Origin: Fibrobacterota bacterium
GTDB taxonomy: Bacteria; Fibrobacterota; Chitinivibrionia; Chitinivibrionales; Chitinispirillaceae
Reading direction: 5' to 3'
DNA: 64,000 bases
Assembly (NCBI GenBank): GCA_023459055.1
Contig: JAEWVR010000025.1
Location: 248,001-312,000, forward strand
Of this stretch, positions 43,757 through 52,589 are shown piece after piece. The notes below the pieces were generated by a model. The model saw only the letters and a program-made list of their open reading frames with translations. It searched no databases and was not told where the DNA came from. The first letter of the stretch is position 1, and every line of letters starts with the position of its first letter. A program made the position numbers and the translations under genes.

Positions 43757-44929
43757 TCAGATTCTCGCTACGCCACTTTTTCGTGCGGCCTGACGAACTG
43801 CTTCTGCAACAGCCGGGCCGACTCGTGGATCAAACGGTGCAGGAATAATATAATCTTCCTTAAGCTCCGAATCACTGACAAGAGATGCAATGGCCTTCGC
43901 AGCAGCGATTTTCATTTCGTCATTAATATCACTTGCCCGTACGTCAAGAGCACCGCGAAATATTCCAGGGAAAGCAAGTACATTATTGATCTGATTGGGA
44001 AAATCGCTTCTTCCGGTTCCCATAACGCGTACTCCAGCCGCTTTTGCCACATCAGGAAGGATTTCAGGTGTCGGATTAGCCATTGCGAAAATAATTGGAT
44101 CTTTTGCCATAGTTTTAACCATCTCACCCGTAACCATATTTGGAGCAGAAACACCAATGAAAACATCGGTACCGACAATCGCTTCTTTCAGAGTGCCTTT
44201 TACTTTGTCAAGATTAGAAATCTTTGCCATAGCCTGTTTTGCCGGGTTAAGATCCGGTCTGCCATCCCAGATTGCACCTTTTGTATCACACAGGATAACC
44301 TTCTTAAGTCCCATTGACATGAGAAGTTTGGTAATTGCAATACCTGCAGCACCGCTTCCATTGACAACAACAGAAATGTTATTAATATCTTTTTTAACAA
44401 GTTTCAGTGCACTGATCATCGCTGCAAGTGTGACAACCGCAGTACCATGCTGATCATCATGAAAAATCGGGATATCACATGATTTCTTGAGACGTTCCTC
44501 AATTTCAAAACAGCGTGGGGCAGAGATATCTTCAAGGTTGATCCCGCCAAAACTTCCTGCAAGCAGCTCTACCGTTCTGACAATTTCATCGGTATCTTTG
44601 GAACGGATACAAAGCGGGAAAGCATCAACATCACCGAATGTTTTAAAAAGAACCGCTTTACCTTCCATAACCGGCATACCGGCTTCCGGGCCGATATCGC
44701 CAAGACCAAGCACCGCGGTTCCATCAGTAACTACCGCTACAAGATTCCACCGGCGGGTATATGCGTATGACAAATCAACATCTTTCTGAATGGCAAGACA
44801 TGGCTCCGCAACACCAGGAGTATATGCAAGCGATAATTCTTTTCTATTGGTAACCGGTACAGTACTGACAACTGCAATTTTGCCTTTCCACTCTCCGTGG
44901 GCTTTCAATGATTCTTCCTGAATTGACAT
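43757..44929 (-). CDS. Malic enzyme (NAD(P)-dependent malate dehydrogenase, decarboxylating)
   Basis: 390-aa short-form bacterial malic enzyme that converts malate to pyruvate and CO2 with reduction of NAD(P). Catalytic and metal-binding blocks are present: LSLAYTPGVAEPCLAI (Tyr), VTDGTAVLGLGDIGPEAGMPVMEGKA (this segment has the catalytic Lys), DIPIFHDDQHGTA (metal-binding acids) and the dinucleotide site VVNGSGAAGIAI. It lies downstream of oadA in the oxaloacetate decarboxylase operon after a terminator-like hairpin. Together these enzymes connect C4 dicarboxylates with pyruvate. NAD versus NADP preference is not readable. Confidence 0.95.
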   Translation of the reverse strand: MSIQEESLKAHGEWKGKIAVVSTVPVTNRKELSLAYTPGVAEPCLAIQKDVDLSYAYTRRWNLVAVVTDGTAVLGLGDIGPEAGMPVMEGKAVLFKTFGDVDAFPLCIRSKDTDEIVRTVELLAGSFGGINLEDISAPRCFEIEERLKKSCDIPIFHDDQHGTAVVTLAAMISALKLVKKDINNISVVVNGSGAAGIAITKLLMSMGLKKVILCDTKGAIWDGRPDLNPAKQAMAKISNLDKVKGTLKEAIVGTDVFIGVSAPNMVTGEMVKTMAKDPIIFAMANPTPEILPDVAKAAGVRVMGTGRSDFPNQINNVLAFPGIFRGALDVRASDINDEMKIAAAKAIASLVSDSELKEDYIIPAPFDPRVGPAVAEAVRQAARKSGVARI

Positions 44930-44976
44930 ACGTGATTTCCTTTATACTGAAATTATGCCTGATATTCCTAAAAAAA

Positions 44977-45016
44977 AACCATTCATAGTAGACTTTACAG
45001 AATACTATGAATGGTT
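44977..45016 (-). terminator. Terminator of oadA
   Basis: Perfect 14-bp inverted repeat (44977-44990 with 45003-45016) followed on the minus strand by eight T's. It lies 20 bp after oadA and probably reduces readthrough to the malic enzyme gene. Confidence 0.88.
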
Positions 45017-45035
45017 ACACTGCTATACGAAAATC

Positions 45036-46862
45036 TTATCCAACAATCGCAACGACAGTACCAGCCTGAACCTGCTGCTGGGGCTGTACCTTGATTGCCT
45101 GTACTCTACCGGCATTCGGAGCATTGAGCGGTGTTTCCATCTTCATGGATTCGATAACCATGATCGTGTCACCGGCTTTAACCATATCACCGACTTTTTT
45201 CTCGATACGGAGAATAAGACCGGGGAGTGGTGTTGCAATCGGTTTGCCCTCACCACTTGGTGCTGCAGCTGGTGCCGCTGTAGTTGCTGCTGCTGAACCG
45301 GCTTTTGCATCAAAGGTAAACGACTGTCCGTTAACCACTGCCTGTGATCCGTCAATTTTGACATCATACGACTTGCCATTAAGTGTGATTGTGAAGGCAT
45401 TGCTCTTTGTTGCTGCAGTCGGTGCTGCAGCAGGAGCTGCAGCTTCAGTTTTCTTTTCTGCAGATTCTTTACGAACACCAACGGTTCCTTTACCCTGAAG
45501 GAATGCAATACCCTTCTCGGCACATGATGCAGCAATAAAGATATTCTCATCGGTAACAGCCACACCTGCATCAGTAAGCATTTTTGTTGCAGCTGCAATA
45601 CCTTTTTTCGGATTACGGTCGTTAATTGCAAGCGGGCTCTCAGTTGTCGGTTCAAGCTTAAGTTGTTCTTTTGCAATCGCAACAACTTCAGCATCCGGTG
45701 CGACAGGAGTCTTACCAAAATAACCAAGTACCATTTTGCCATAACCTTCAGCAATTTTCTTCCATTTGCCAAACATGACATTGTTGAAAGCCTGCTGGAA
45801 GTAGAACTGTGATACAGGTGTAACTGATGTACCGAAGCCGCCCTTTGCAACAGTTTCACCCATTGCAGCGATAACTTCAGGATATTTATCAAGAAGACCA
45901 TTATCGCGAAGCATCTGTGTGTTGGCAGTAAGTGCCCCACCCGGCATCGGGAAGAATGGAATAAGCGCCTCAACAGCGGTTGCTTCAGGGGGAAGCATAT
46001 AGTCTTTCATTGCATCTTTAAAGGACTGACGCAACTTGATAATCTTGTTGACATCAATACCGAGATCGTACTCTGTTCCGCGAAGTGCATGCCACATTGT
46101 CAACACATCAGGTTGACAGGTTCCACCACTGACCGGTGCAAGTGAAAGATCGATCTGATCAACACCAGCCTCGATTGCAGATTTGTAAGAAACAGTACCG
46201 GTTCCTGCAGTTTCATGCGAATGGAATACAACAGTAACAGAATCGCCAAGGAGTTTCTTTGCGAGCTTTATTGTATCATATACTTTCTGAGGACGGCTTG
46301 TACCTGATGCATCCTTGAAACAGACTGAATCATAAGGAATGCCGGCATCAAGAATCTTTTTCAATGTGTCAATATAGAATTCAGGTGTATGTGCACCATC
46401 ACAACCCGGAGGAAGTTCCATCATCGTAACCGTTACTTCGTGACGCAGGCCTGCATCTTTAATACATTTTCCTGAATAAATAAGGTTATTTACATCATTG
46501 AGTGCATCAAAGTTACGGATCGTTGTCATACCATGCTTCTTGAAAAGTCTGGCATGTAAATTTACAATATCACTTGACTGAGAGTCGAGAGCGACAACGT
46601 TGATACCACGGGCAAGTGTCTGAAGATTAGCCTTCGGACCTGCAGCTTTACGGAATGCGTCCATAACTGCGAATGCATCTTCGTTACAATAGAAATATGC
46701 AGACTGGAACATCGCACCACCGCCCGCTTCGAAATGCTCGATACCCGCTGCAGCTGCTTCTTCAACTACAGGAAGGAAATCTTTCGAAAATACACGTGCA
46801 CCATATACTGACTGAAAACCGTCTCTGAACGCTGTCAACATGAATTTAACTTGCTTTTTCAT
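45036..46862 (-). CDS. oadA: Oxaloacetate decarboxylase alpha subunit (carboxyltransferase plus biotin domain)
   Basis: 608 aa. Residues about 1-270 form the HMG-lyase-like carboxyltransferase barrel (LTAFRDGFQSVYGAR, CFKDASGTSRP, FHSHETAGTGTVSY), followed by the PYC/OADA domain (about 290-480). An Ala/Pro-rich linker leads to the biotinyl domain with IESMKMETP (biotin Lys around 572). The enzyme transfers the carboxyl of oxaloacetate to biotin, which the membrane beta subunit then decarboxylates while pumping Na+ out. It is encoded 20 bp downstream of the gamma subunit gene and ends the core operon before a strong terminator. A pyruvate-carboxylase-type subunit B is the alternative, but OadB/OadG neighbours decide for the decarboxylase. 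Confidence 0.95.
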   Translation of the reverse strand: MKKQVKFMLTAFRDGFQSVYGARVFSKDFLPVVEEAAAAGIEHFEAGGGAMFQSAYFYCNEDAFAVMDAFRKAAGPKANLQTLARGINVVALDSQSSDIVNLHARLFKKHGMTTIRNFDALNDVNNLIYSGKCIKDAGLRHEVTVTMMELPPGCDGAHTPEFYIDTLKKILDAGIPYDSVCFKDASGTSRPQKVYDTIKLAKKLLGDSVTVVFHSHETAGTGTVSYKSAIEAGVDQIDLSLAPVSGGTCQPDVLTMWHALRGTEYDLGIDVNKIIKLRQSFKDAMKDYMLPPEATAVEALIPFFPMPGGALTANTQMLRDNGLLDKYPEVIAAMGETVAKGGFGTSVTPVSQFYFQQAFNNVMFGKWKKIAEGYGKMVLGYFGKTPVAPDAEVVAIAKEQLKLEPTTESPLAINDRNPKKGIAAATKMLTDAGVAVTDENIFIAASCAEKGIAFLQGKGTVGVRKESAEKKTEAAAPAAAPTAATKSNAFTITLNGKSYDVKIDGSQAVVNGQSFTFDAKAGSAAATTAAPAAAPSGEGKPIATPLPGLILRIEKKVGDMVKAGDTIMVIESMKMETPLNAPNAGRVQAIKVQPQQQVQAGTVVAIVG

Positions 46863-46881
46863 AATCTATATCCTCTGTGTT

Positions 46882-47088
46882 TTACTGTTTTGATTTTGCG
46901 ATTGCTATAACCGCAGCGATTTCAGACTCATCACTTGACATATCATTACTGGCAATAGTTGTTGTATCACTCTCCTTTGCAAACTTATGGAGAATAACAG
47001 TCATAATTTTTACAATAAAAGCAATGAAAAAAGATATGATAATCAAGATGATCGATGTTACAAATGACAATGATATTGCTTCATTCAT
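46882..47088 (-). CDS. oadG: Oxaloacetate decarboxylase gamma subunit
   Basis: 68-aa small membrane protein. One N-terminal transmembrane helix (VTSIILIIISFFIAFIVKIM) is followed by a short polar tail ending AAVIAIAKSKQ, the size and design of OadG/MmdC-type subunits that hold alpha and beta subunits together. AAGGGG precedes the ATG. It lies between oadB (13 bp) and oadA (20 bp). The sequence is too short for firm homology by eye; context carries the call. Confidence 0.85.
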   Translation of the reverse strand: MNEAISLSFVTSIILIIISFFIAFIVKIMTVILHKFAKESDTTTIASNDMSSDESEIAAVIAIAKSKQ

Positions 47089-47101
47089 ACTATTTTACCC
47101 C

Positions 47102-48349
47102 TTATTTAATTATACTGCAGAATACGCCTGCAATAATCGCAGATGTAATAACACCCATAACATTTGCACCTAATGCAAACTGCATGACAATCGCATGAGG
47201 ATTATCTTTTTGCACAACTTTTTGTGCAACCTTTGCAGTTGTAGGAATGCAACTTACACCAGCAATACCAATGACCGGATTGATTTTCTTTCCTGAAAAG
47301 AACCAGAAAAGGTACCCACCAATAATACCGCCAACACCAGAAAGTATAAGCGCTGTAACACCAAGAATAAGAAGTGGCAATACTTTTGGATCAAGAATCG
47401 TGTTTGCCTCACACAAAATACCAAGCATTAAACCTAAAAACAACGTTGCAGTATAGAGGATTGGACCTGTAAGCAAGTCCTGAAATGGCTTTATCCCCGA
47501 CTCCCTGATAACAACTCCAAGGAACAGTGAAAAAAGCAGTGGTGATGCAACAGGAAGGAGGAAACACAGAACAACACAGGCAACAATTGCAAATGCCATC
47601 TTTTGTCCGGATGAAATTTTACTTGTTGATGTATCCGGTTTCATTGGTGTACCACGAATTTTCTTACTCGGAATCATAAATTTAATAAGATATGGGTATC
47701 CACCATACGCGAAACCAAGATAGAGATACGCAATAATCGCAATCGGTACGAACAATTCAGGTGCAAGTTTCAGAGAGGTGAAAAGCACCATAGGTCCATC
47801 CGCTCCTCCAATTGTCGAAATCGCCGCAGCCTGTTTAATATTATATCCAAAAAGTGTAGCAAGTGGAAACGTTATTAAAGTACCGATTTCAGCAAAAAGC
47901 GCTATTGTGATACTCATAAACGGCCGTGCCATTAAAAATCCAACATCAAGCAGAGCACCGATTCCCAAAAACACAAGACATGCAATCAAACCATTGGAAA
48001 ATGTAAAGGAATAAATCGGCTGCAACCAGTCAATTCCCATAATGTACATTAAATCTGCAGCATCTCTGACTCTGTCTCCTGTAGCACCAGCCTGAGCCTC
48101 AACAAAAAGAGTCCCTAAGCCACCAGCATGAAGATTCAATGGATCAAAAAACATTACAGACGCGTTAATAACCGACATTCCAAGCCCCATCGGTATCATC
48201 AGTAAAGGATCCAAAATACCTTTTTTACCAAGGTATATCAGCAGAAAACCCAGCAGTATCAAGCCAATTCTGGCCAATACCATCTGAGGCGGGGATGCCA
48301 TCATTGCCTGAATCCCCTGAAACGCACTAAAGAACGTTTCCAAATTCAT
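47102..48349 (-). CDS. oadB: Na+-translocating decarboxylase beta subunit
   Basis: 415-aa polytopic inner-membrane protein of the OadB/GcdB/MmdB family, with about nine to eleven hydrophobic spans. It begins with a helix over about 1-50 and has GIGALLDVGFLMARPF, the sodium-site region SIGGADGPMVLFTSL (here AISTIGGADGPMVLFTS) and the C-terminal GIAGVSCIPTTAKVAQKV and GANVMGVITSAI. It decarboxylates carboxybiotin and exports Na+, creating a sodium motive force. It follows the biotin ligase gene by 47 bp and is the first structural gene of the pump. Confidence 0.95.
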   Translation of the reverse strand: MNLETFFSAFQGIQAMMASPPQMVLARIGLILLGFLLIYLGKKGILDPLLMIPMGLGMSVINASVMFFDPLNLHAGGLGTLFVEAQAGATGDRVRDAADLMYIMGIDWLQPIYSFTFSNGLIACLVFLGIGALLDVGFLMARPFMSITIALFAEIGTLITFPLATLFGYNIKQAAAISTIGGADGPMVLFTSLKLAPELFVPIAIIAYLYLGFAYGGYPYLIKFMIPSKKIRGTPMKPDTSTSKISSGQKMAFAIVACVVLCFLLPVASPLLFSLFLGVVIRESGIKPFQDLLTGPILYTATLFLGLMLGILCEANTILDPKVLPLLILGVTALILSGVGGIIGGYLFWFFSGKKINPVIGIAGVSCIPTTAKVAQKVVQKDNPHAIVMQFALGANVMGVITSAIIAGVFCSIIK

Positions 48350-48396
48350 GAGGTACTCCTATGTTGCAATTAAATATAGATTAGATGTAAATTTCT

Positions 48397-49176
48397 TTAC
48401 ATCCGCGACGTTATCTCTCCTGAAAGCACTTCGACAGTGCCATTAACGGTATCCAACAGAATCCGTCCCTGAGCATTAAGTCCCCGGATCGTTCCTGTAT
48501 ACTCAGTATCACCACCGACAACTTTTACAGGTGTTTGAGGTCTGTAAAGAAGCGAGTCAATCCTGCTTATAAACGGCCCGAATCCAGAAACTGCTGCCTC
48601 ACTGAGCAGCTTCGCAAAAATGAGAAGAAGATCTTTCAACAAAGGGTATACATCAAAGTCCCTGTTTGTCAGTATCGCCAGTGATGTCGCCTCTCTGTCA
48701 AGATTTGCGAAATCATCACGGCTCTCATTTATATTTATGCCCGTACCAAGAACAATAAAACTTTTTCCACGTACTGTAACTGTTTCCGCTAAAATTCCAC
48801 CGATTTTGGCAGTCCCGACTATAACATCATTCGGCCACCGGATTAGCGAAAGCACCGCCTGCTTTTCGAGCAATTCCCAGACCGCAAGCGCCATCAGCTG
48901 TGTTATATTACACCAGTTTTCAACGGGGATGGTATTAAGCGGAATTTTTACAGAGAATGTTAATCCTCTGGAACTTCGCGAAACCCACTTTCTGTCAAAT
49001 CTACCCCTGCCGGCAGTCTGCGTATCCGTAAGAATCACTGAAAAATCATCAGACTCCACTGCATTTTCTTTTAAATACAGGTTTGTAGACTCAAGTTCAC
49101 CAAATCTGTAAATTTTAAAACTCACAGAACCGGCGTGTAATGTATCAAAACTGTCTGGTAAACCCATAGTACTCAT
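48397..49176 (-). CDS. birA: Biotin--[protein] ligase, short form without DNA-binding domain
   Basis: 259 aa. Catalytic core: ESTNLYLKE, DTQTAGRGRFDRKWVS (biotinyl-AMP loop), LIRWPNDVIVGTAKIGGILAE (the usual KWPND lysine is here arginine) and GTGININ. The C-terminal cap (about 205-259) is present. The N-terminal winged helix of E. coli-type BirA is absent, so it is a ligase only and not a repressor. It attaches biotin to OadA and any other carboxylase. Its position directly upstream of oadBGA couples supply of the modifying enzyme to its substrate. Confidence 0.94.
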   Translation of the reverse strand: MSTMGLPDSFDTLHAGSVSFKIYRFGELESTNLYLKENAVESDDFSVILTDTQTAGRGRFDRKWVSRSSRGLTFSVKIPLNTIPVENWCNITQLMALAVWELLEKQAVLSLIRWPNDVIVGTAKIGGILAETVTVRGKSFIVLGTGININESRDDFANLDREATSLAILTNRDFDVYPLLKDLLLIFAKLLSEAAVSGFGPFISRIDSLLYRPQTPVKVVGGDTEYTGTIRGLNAQGRILLDTVNGTVEVLSGEITSRM

Positions 49177-49360
49177 GCGTTATAGAGTTATTGTTAAGAG
49201 CGTAACAAAAATAAATCAAATATTCCGAATAATAAAGTTAAAAAAATGTAAAAATTGCGTTTGTCAACCTACGTGATTTAACGACACTTATAAACTGTGT
49301 TCAGGAGTCAACGGATACACCACAACCTTTCTAACACTTAATTCAAGCTTTAACAAGAGT

Positions 49361-49525
49361 TTATCCACCGTGTTCATAATCAGGATAATAGAGCTCTGGA
49401 TAAATAAATCAGTGCACTCCTGAACTTCTTAAACAGTATGTTTTATCCGAAATGCATTAACAGACAGGTGATTTAATTACGGAAATAATGATTAAGCGTG
49501 AAAAACAGATGAGATTTTATCCATA
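49361..49525. other. Cluster of five TTATCC motifs (DnaA-box-like) in an AT-rich gap
   Basis: The gap 49177-49640 has no gene. It contains TTATCCACC at 49361, TTATCCTGA on the minus strand at 49380-49388, TTATCCAGA on the minus strand at 49395-49403, TTATCCGAA at 49443 and TTATCCATA at 49517. The first matches the DnaA box TTATCCACA at 8 of 9 bases and the others at 6 to 8. The region is AT-rich. Replication-origin or DnaA-titration function is possible but unproven; dnaA and dnaN are not in the window. Confidence 0.35.
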
Positions 49526-49640
49526 GAATGCATAACGCAGGGTATAATTTTGTATTGGAATTTGCTAAATAATGAGAAATAAGTCACAATTACGCAGAAT
49601 ATAGCTGCATGTATGATAGAGCAAAGACCCCTGTCGCTCC

Positions 49641-50450
49641 CTACACAATCTCCTCTTTGGAAAATTTCCAGAAAAGGAGCACACCTGCACCCACTATAAG
49701 TACCAGAAGGTTTACAATGGGGTGTACCGGTATTTTCGTAAGAAACGGCTGCTCACGTATCAATGATGTCGCAAAGAACAGAAGCGATGCAACCTTTGGC
49801 CAGATAGTCGCAATGACCGTCCCGGCACTCATTGATGTATCAAGGTGAATATTTGCTTTATCAGAGATCATCGTAAACGAATCAATCGCGATGCTTACAG
49901 CCCCGGAACCAATGGTAATGAGTGCTGCAATAACATCCGGCAGCACGGTTGACAGAACCATAACAAGTACAATCACGAAAAGCACACCGATTGATGTCAC
50001 CATTGATGCAGGAATGAAGAACGGTATCCGCCCCCCGGTTTTTATCAGCATGAGAATGTACACGCACATATGGAGCAGTAACGTAAATCCATACGAGAGC
50101 AGCCAGATTCCGCTTATTTTACCTGCCATATACTCAGTCCTGCGAACCGGTTTTGATAGAATAACCGTTGCCATCCCATACTCCCGGTCACGTTTCAGAA
50201 GTCTCATCGAAAGCAGCACGGAGATCATCATACCGGCAACCGCAATCAGATTAAATGCTACAATTGATGCCCAATAGCCGATATCAAGTGCATTTACCGA
50301 CTGCCCGTTAACCTGAACATTACCGTTAAAACAACCGCGTAACATGAAAACAAGCAATACTCCAATACCCGCCATCACATAAAAACTCTTATTATGAAGC
50401 TCATCGGAAATGGTAAATTTGACAATTGTCAGATAGTTCTTAAAATTCAT
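49641..50450 (-). CDS. ABC-2-type transporter permease
   Basis: About 269-aa inner-membrane protein with six hydrophobic spans, matching ABC-2 permeases (VLSMRLLKRDREYGMATVIL, SKPVRRTEYMAGKISGIWL). These export lipids, polysaccharides or small compounds with a separate ATPase. No ATP-binding gene is next to it, which is unusual. I start it at 50450 (MNFKNYLTIVKF), where the membrane domain begins; a GTG at 50483 adds 11 residues and has no clear ribosome site. It is divergent from the Ser/Thr kinase operon. Confidence 0.82.
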   Translation of the reverse strand: MNFKNYLTIVKFTISDELHNKSFYVMAGIGVLLVFMLRGCFNGNVQVNGQSVNALDIGYWASIVAFNLIAVAGMMISVLLSMRLLKRDREYGMATVILSKPVRRTEYMAGKISGIWLLSYGFTLLLHMCVYILMLIKTGGRIPFFIPASMVTSIGVLFVIVLVMVLSTVLPDVIAALITIGSGAVSIAIDSFTMISDKANIHLDTSMSAGTVIATIWPKVASLLFFATSLIREQPFLTKIPVHPIVNLLVLIVGAGVLLFWKFSKEEIV

Positions 50451-50733
50451 ATGTAAATTATGTTCCTTTGAATTCTGTATCACTTCACCCAGGAAGGCAA
50501 ATTACTATTTGTTAATAGAAAACCCTGAAAAATGGCAATTTGCATACTGTTAAAGATACTTTATGCAATCGGAGAAAAATCCAAATACCTGATCTATTCC
50601 AGCAACTTATGAAATGTCATTTAAGGCGTACAGTATATTTAGGATTTAAACATTTAAATATAGCAAATTGATTATCGACAGGGTAATATTGTATATATAT
50701 AGTGGGAATAACAAGTAATTAACAGGTGATCCT

Positions 50734-52587
50734 CTGAACACGAAATCAGTAAAAAATACCACCACTACTCTTGTCAGGCCCAATGGTAAAGAGCCCATCC
50801 CTCTTGGCTCCGGTACTATTACGCGGATATTAGGTGATGGTGGAATGGCAAGCGTTTACGAGATCTGGAATTCTCAGCTTGAGGTACATCGGGCCGTTAA
50901 ATTGCTGCATCCAAACTGTAATATCGAAACACGGGAACGGTTCCAGACTGAGATTAAGATCACTGCAAAATTGCATCACCCTAACATCATAGAAATTCAT
51001 GGCGTTGGTGATTGGAATGGTCTCCCCTACATCGAAATGGAAAAAGCTGATGGTCTTACACTTGAACAACTTATCCACCTCAGAGGTGCGCTACCTGTAC
51101 CGGTTACCCTTGCAATCGGAATTATGGTAGCCCGTGCTCTTGAATATGCACATAACCATGAATATGTTCTTTATAACAATACCTATCATGGTATTATTCA
51201 CCGGGATCTAAAACCCGGCAATATTATGGTTTGTAAGGATGGCACAGTTAAGCTCATGGATTTTGGTATTGCACGCCCTACTTCAACATCATTTCACACC
51301 GTTGACGGGGCAATAATCGGAACGCTGCAGTATCTCTCACCCGAACAGCTTGAAAGCCGGGACCTTGATATCACTACCGATATCTATTCTTTTGGTATCT
51401 GCCTCTACGAAATGGTGTGCGGTCATCTTGCATTCCCGGAGAACAATATAACGAAACTGCTTGCTGATAAATCAAAAAACCGTTATAAATCCCTTGATTC
51501 ATTCGTGCTTAAAGTCCCGCATGGCCTGCTCGAACTAATTGATCGTTGCATGAATTACGACAAGAGCCGCCGTCCCCAGACATCCACAACTCTTCAGGAT
51601 GAGCTCAACAGTATTTATGACAGGGTATGCACTCAGAAACCTGAAGCAGTTGTCAGTGATTTCATGACCCAATCCATTCGGGAAAAAATTGTTCCGAAAA
51701 TAAATGTAGCAAATATTAAAATCAGAAAAAAACATGCTGCAGTTATACTTGTCTGTTTTGCGCTGCTGTATTCTTTAATTATTATCTCGTCAAATGCCAA
51801 AAAAAAGCAGGTTGAGGAGCTCGCTGTAAGAGTTGCAGATTCACTGGCTCGAAAAAAGGCAGATTCACTGAAATTGATTGCACAAGTCACTAATAAGGCA
51901 CAGGATACGCAAAAAATTTCAAAGCCGGGAAATATTATGGCAAAAACACCAGGACAGCCTCCCGTAAAAAAAACACAAACAGGCGCAAATCAATCCACAC
52001 CTGTCACGGTAAGCAATACTGCGAAACCTGTTAAGGAGACAAACGTAGATCAATTAAAGACAAGATATGATACTAAAGATATCCTGCTGATTATCCTTAA
52101 AGAACTTCAGGCAAAAAACTATACTGAGGCAGCATCATTGATGAGTAACATTGATGAGACAACAATGCAGACACAGCGGGCACAGGTGCTTAAAGCAAGG
52201 CTTCTTGAGTTTACAGATTATAAACAATTCACAATTTTTATTCTTTCCAATACATCGCGTGAAACGGAAATTTTAATTGACAAAGCACGTATAATGCTTG
52301 ACAGAGGCAATCTTGAATCTGCAGAGCAATTCCTTGAATCTGCATCAACTTCACCGCGTGAGATTATTACTTTAGAGCAGGCATCAAATAAGATATTATA
52401 CTATTCAGCCCTTGTGAAATCGAAACGGTTTGATAATTACCCCGATGAAAATACATGGAAAAAGGCACTCGAAGCGTGGTATAATGTGAAACGTGAGTTA
52501 CGCCTGGATCCATCACACGAGTACTTTAAAAAGGCCGACGAGGAAATCTCGCGGATTAGTGAGCGATATCGTGCAATTAAGGGGTAA
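50734..52587 (+). CDS. Membrane-bound Ser/Thr protein kinase with C-terminal helical repeats (non-ATG start likely)
   Basis: Hanks-type kinase. The first in-frame ATG (50845) falls inside the glycine loop LGDGGMASVYE, so translation must begin upstream. The only start with a good ribosome site is CTG at 50734 (AGGTGAT just before it, in-frame stop TAA at about 50716), giving 618 aa. Kinase motifs are intact: AVKLL (Lys), IIHRDLKPGN, LMDFGIAR, GTLQYLSPEQL and the DIYSFGICLYEM segment. A single transmembrane helix (AAVILVCFALLYSLIIIS, about 335-352) separates it from a Lys-rich linker and about 200 residues of helical, TPR-like sequence outside. It is the first gene of a three-gene operon with two exported proteins. 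Confidence 0.88.
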   Translation: MNTKSVKNTTTTLVRPNGKEPIPLGSGTITRILGDGGMASVYEIWNSQLEVHRAVKLLHPNCNIETRERFQTEIKITAKLHHPNIIEIHGVGDWNGLPYIEMEKADGLTLEQLIHLRGALPVPVTLAIGIMVARALEYAHNHEYVLYNNTYHGIIHRDLKPGNIMVCKDGTVKLMDFGIARPTSTSFHTVDGAIIGTLQYLSPEQLESRDLDITTDIYSFGICLYEMVCGHLAFPENNITKLLADKSKNRYKSLDSFVLKVPHGLLELIDRCMNYDKSRRPQTSTTLQDELNSIYDRVCTQKPEAVVSDFMTQSIREKIVPKINVANIKIRKKHAAVILVCFALLYSLIIISSNAKKKQVEELAVRVADSLARKKADSLKLIAQVTNKAQDTQKISKPGNIMAKTPGQPPVKKTQTGANQSTPVTVSNTAKPVKETNVDQLKTRYDTKDILLIILKELQAKNYTEAASLMSNIDETTMQTQRAQVLKARLLEFTDYKQFTIFILSNTSRETEILIDKARIMLDRGNLESAEQFLESASTSPREIITLEQASNKILYYSALVKSKRFDNYPDENTWKKALEAWYNVKRELRLDPSHEYFKKADEEISRISERYRAIKG

Positions 52588-52589
52588 AA

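Noticed and set aside
45143..45973. 276-codon open frame on the minus strand inside oadA in another frame
   Set aside because: It lies entirely inside a clear biotin carboxyltransferase gene, has an abnormal Leu/Arg/Gln/Ser-rich composition and no domain.
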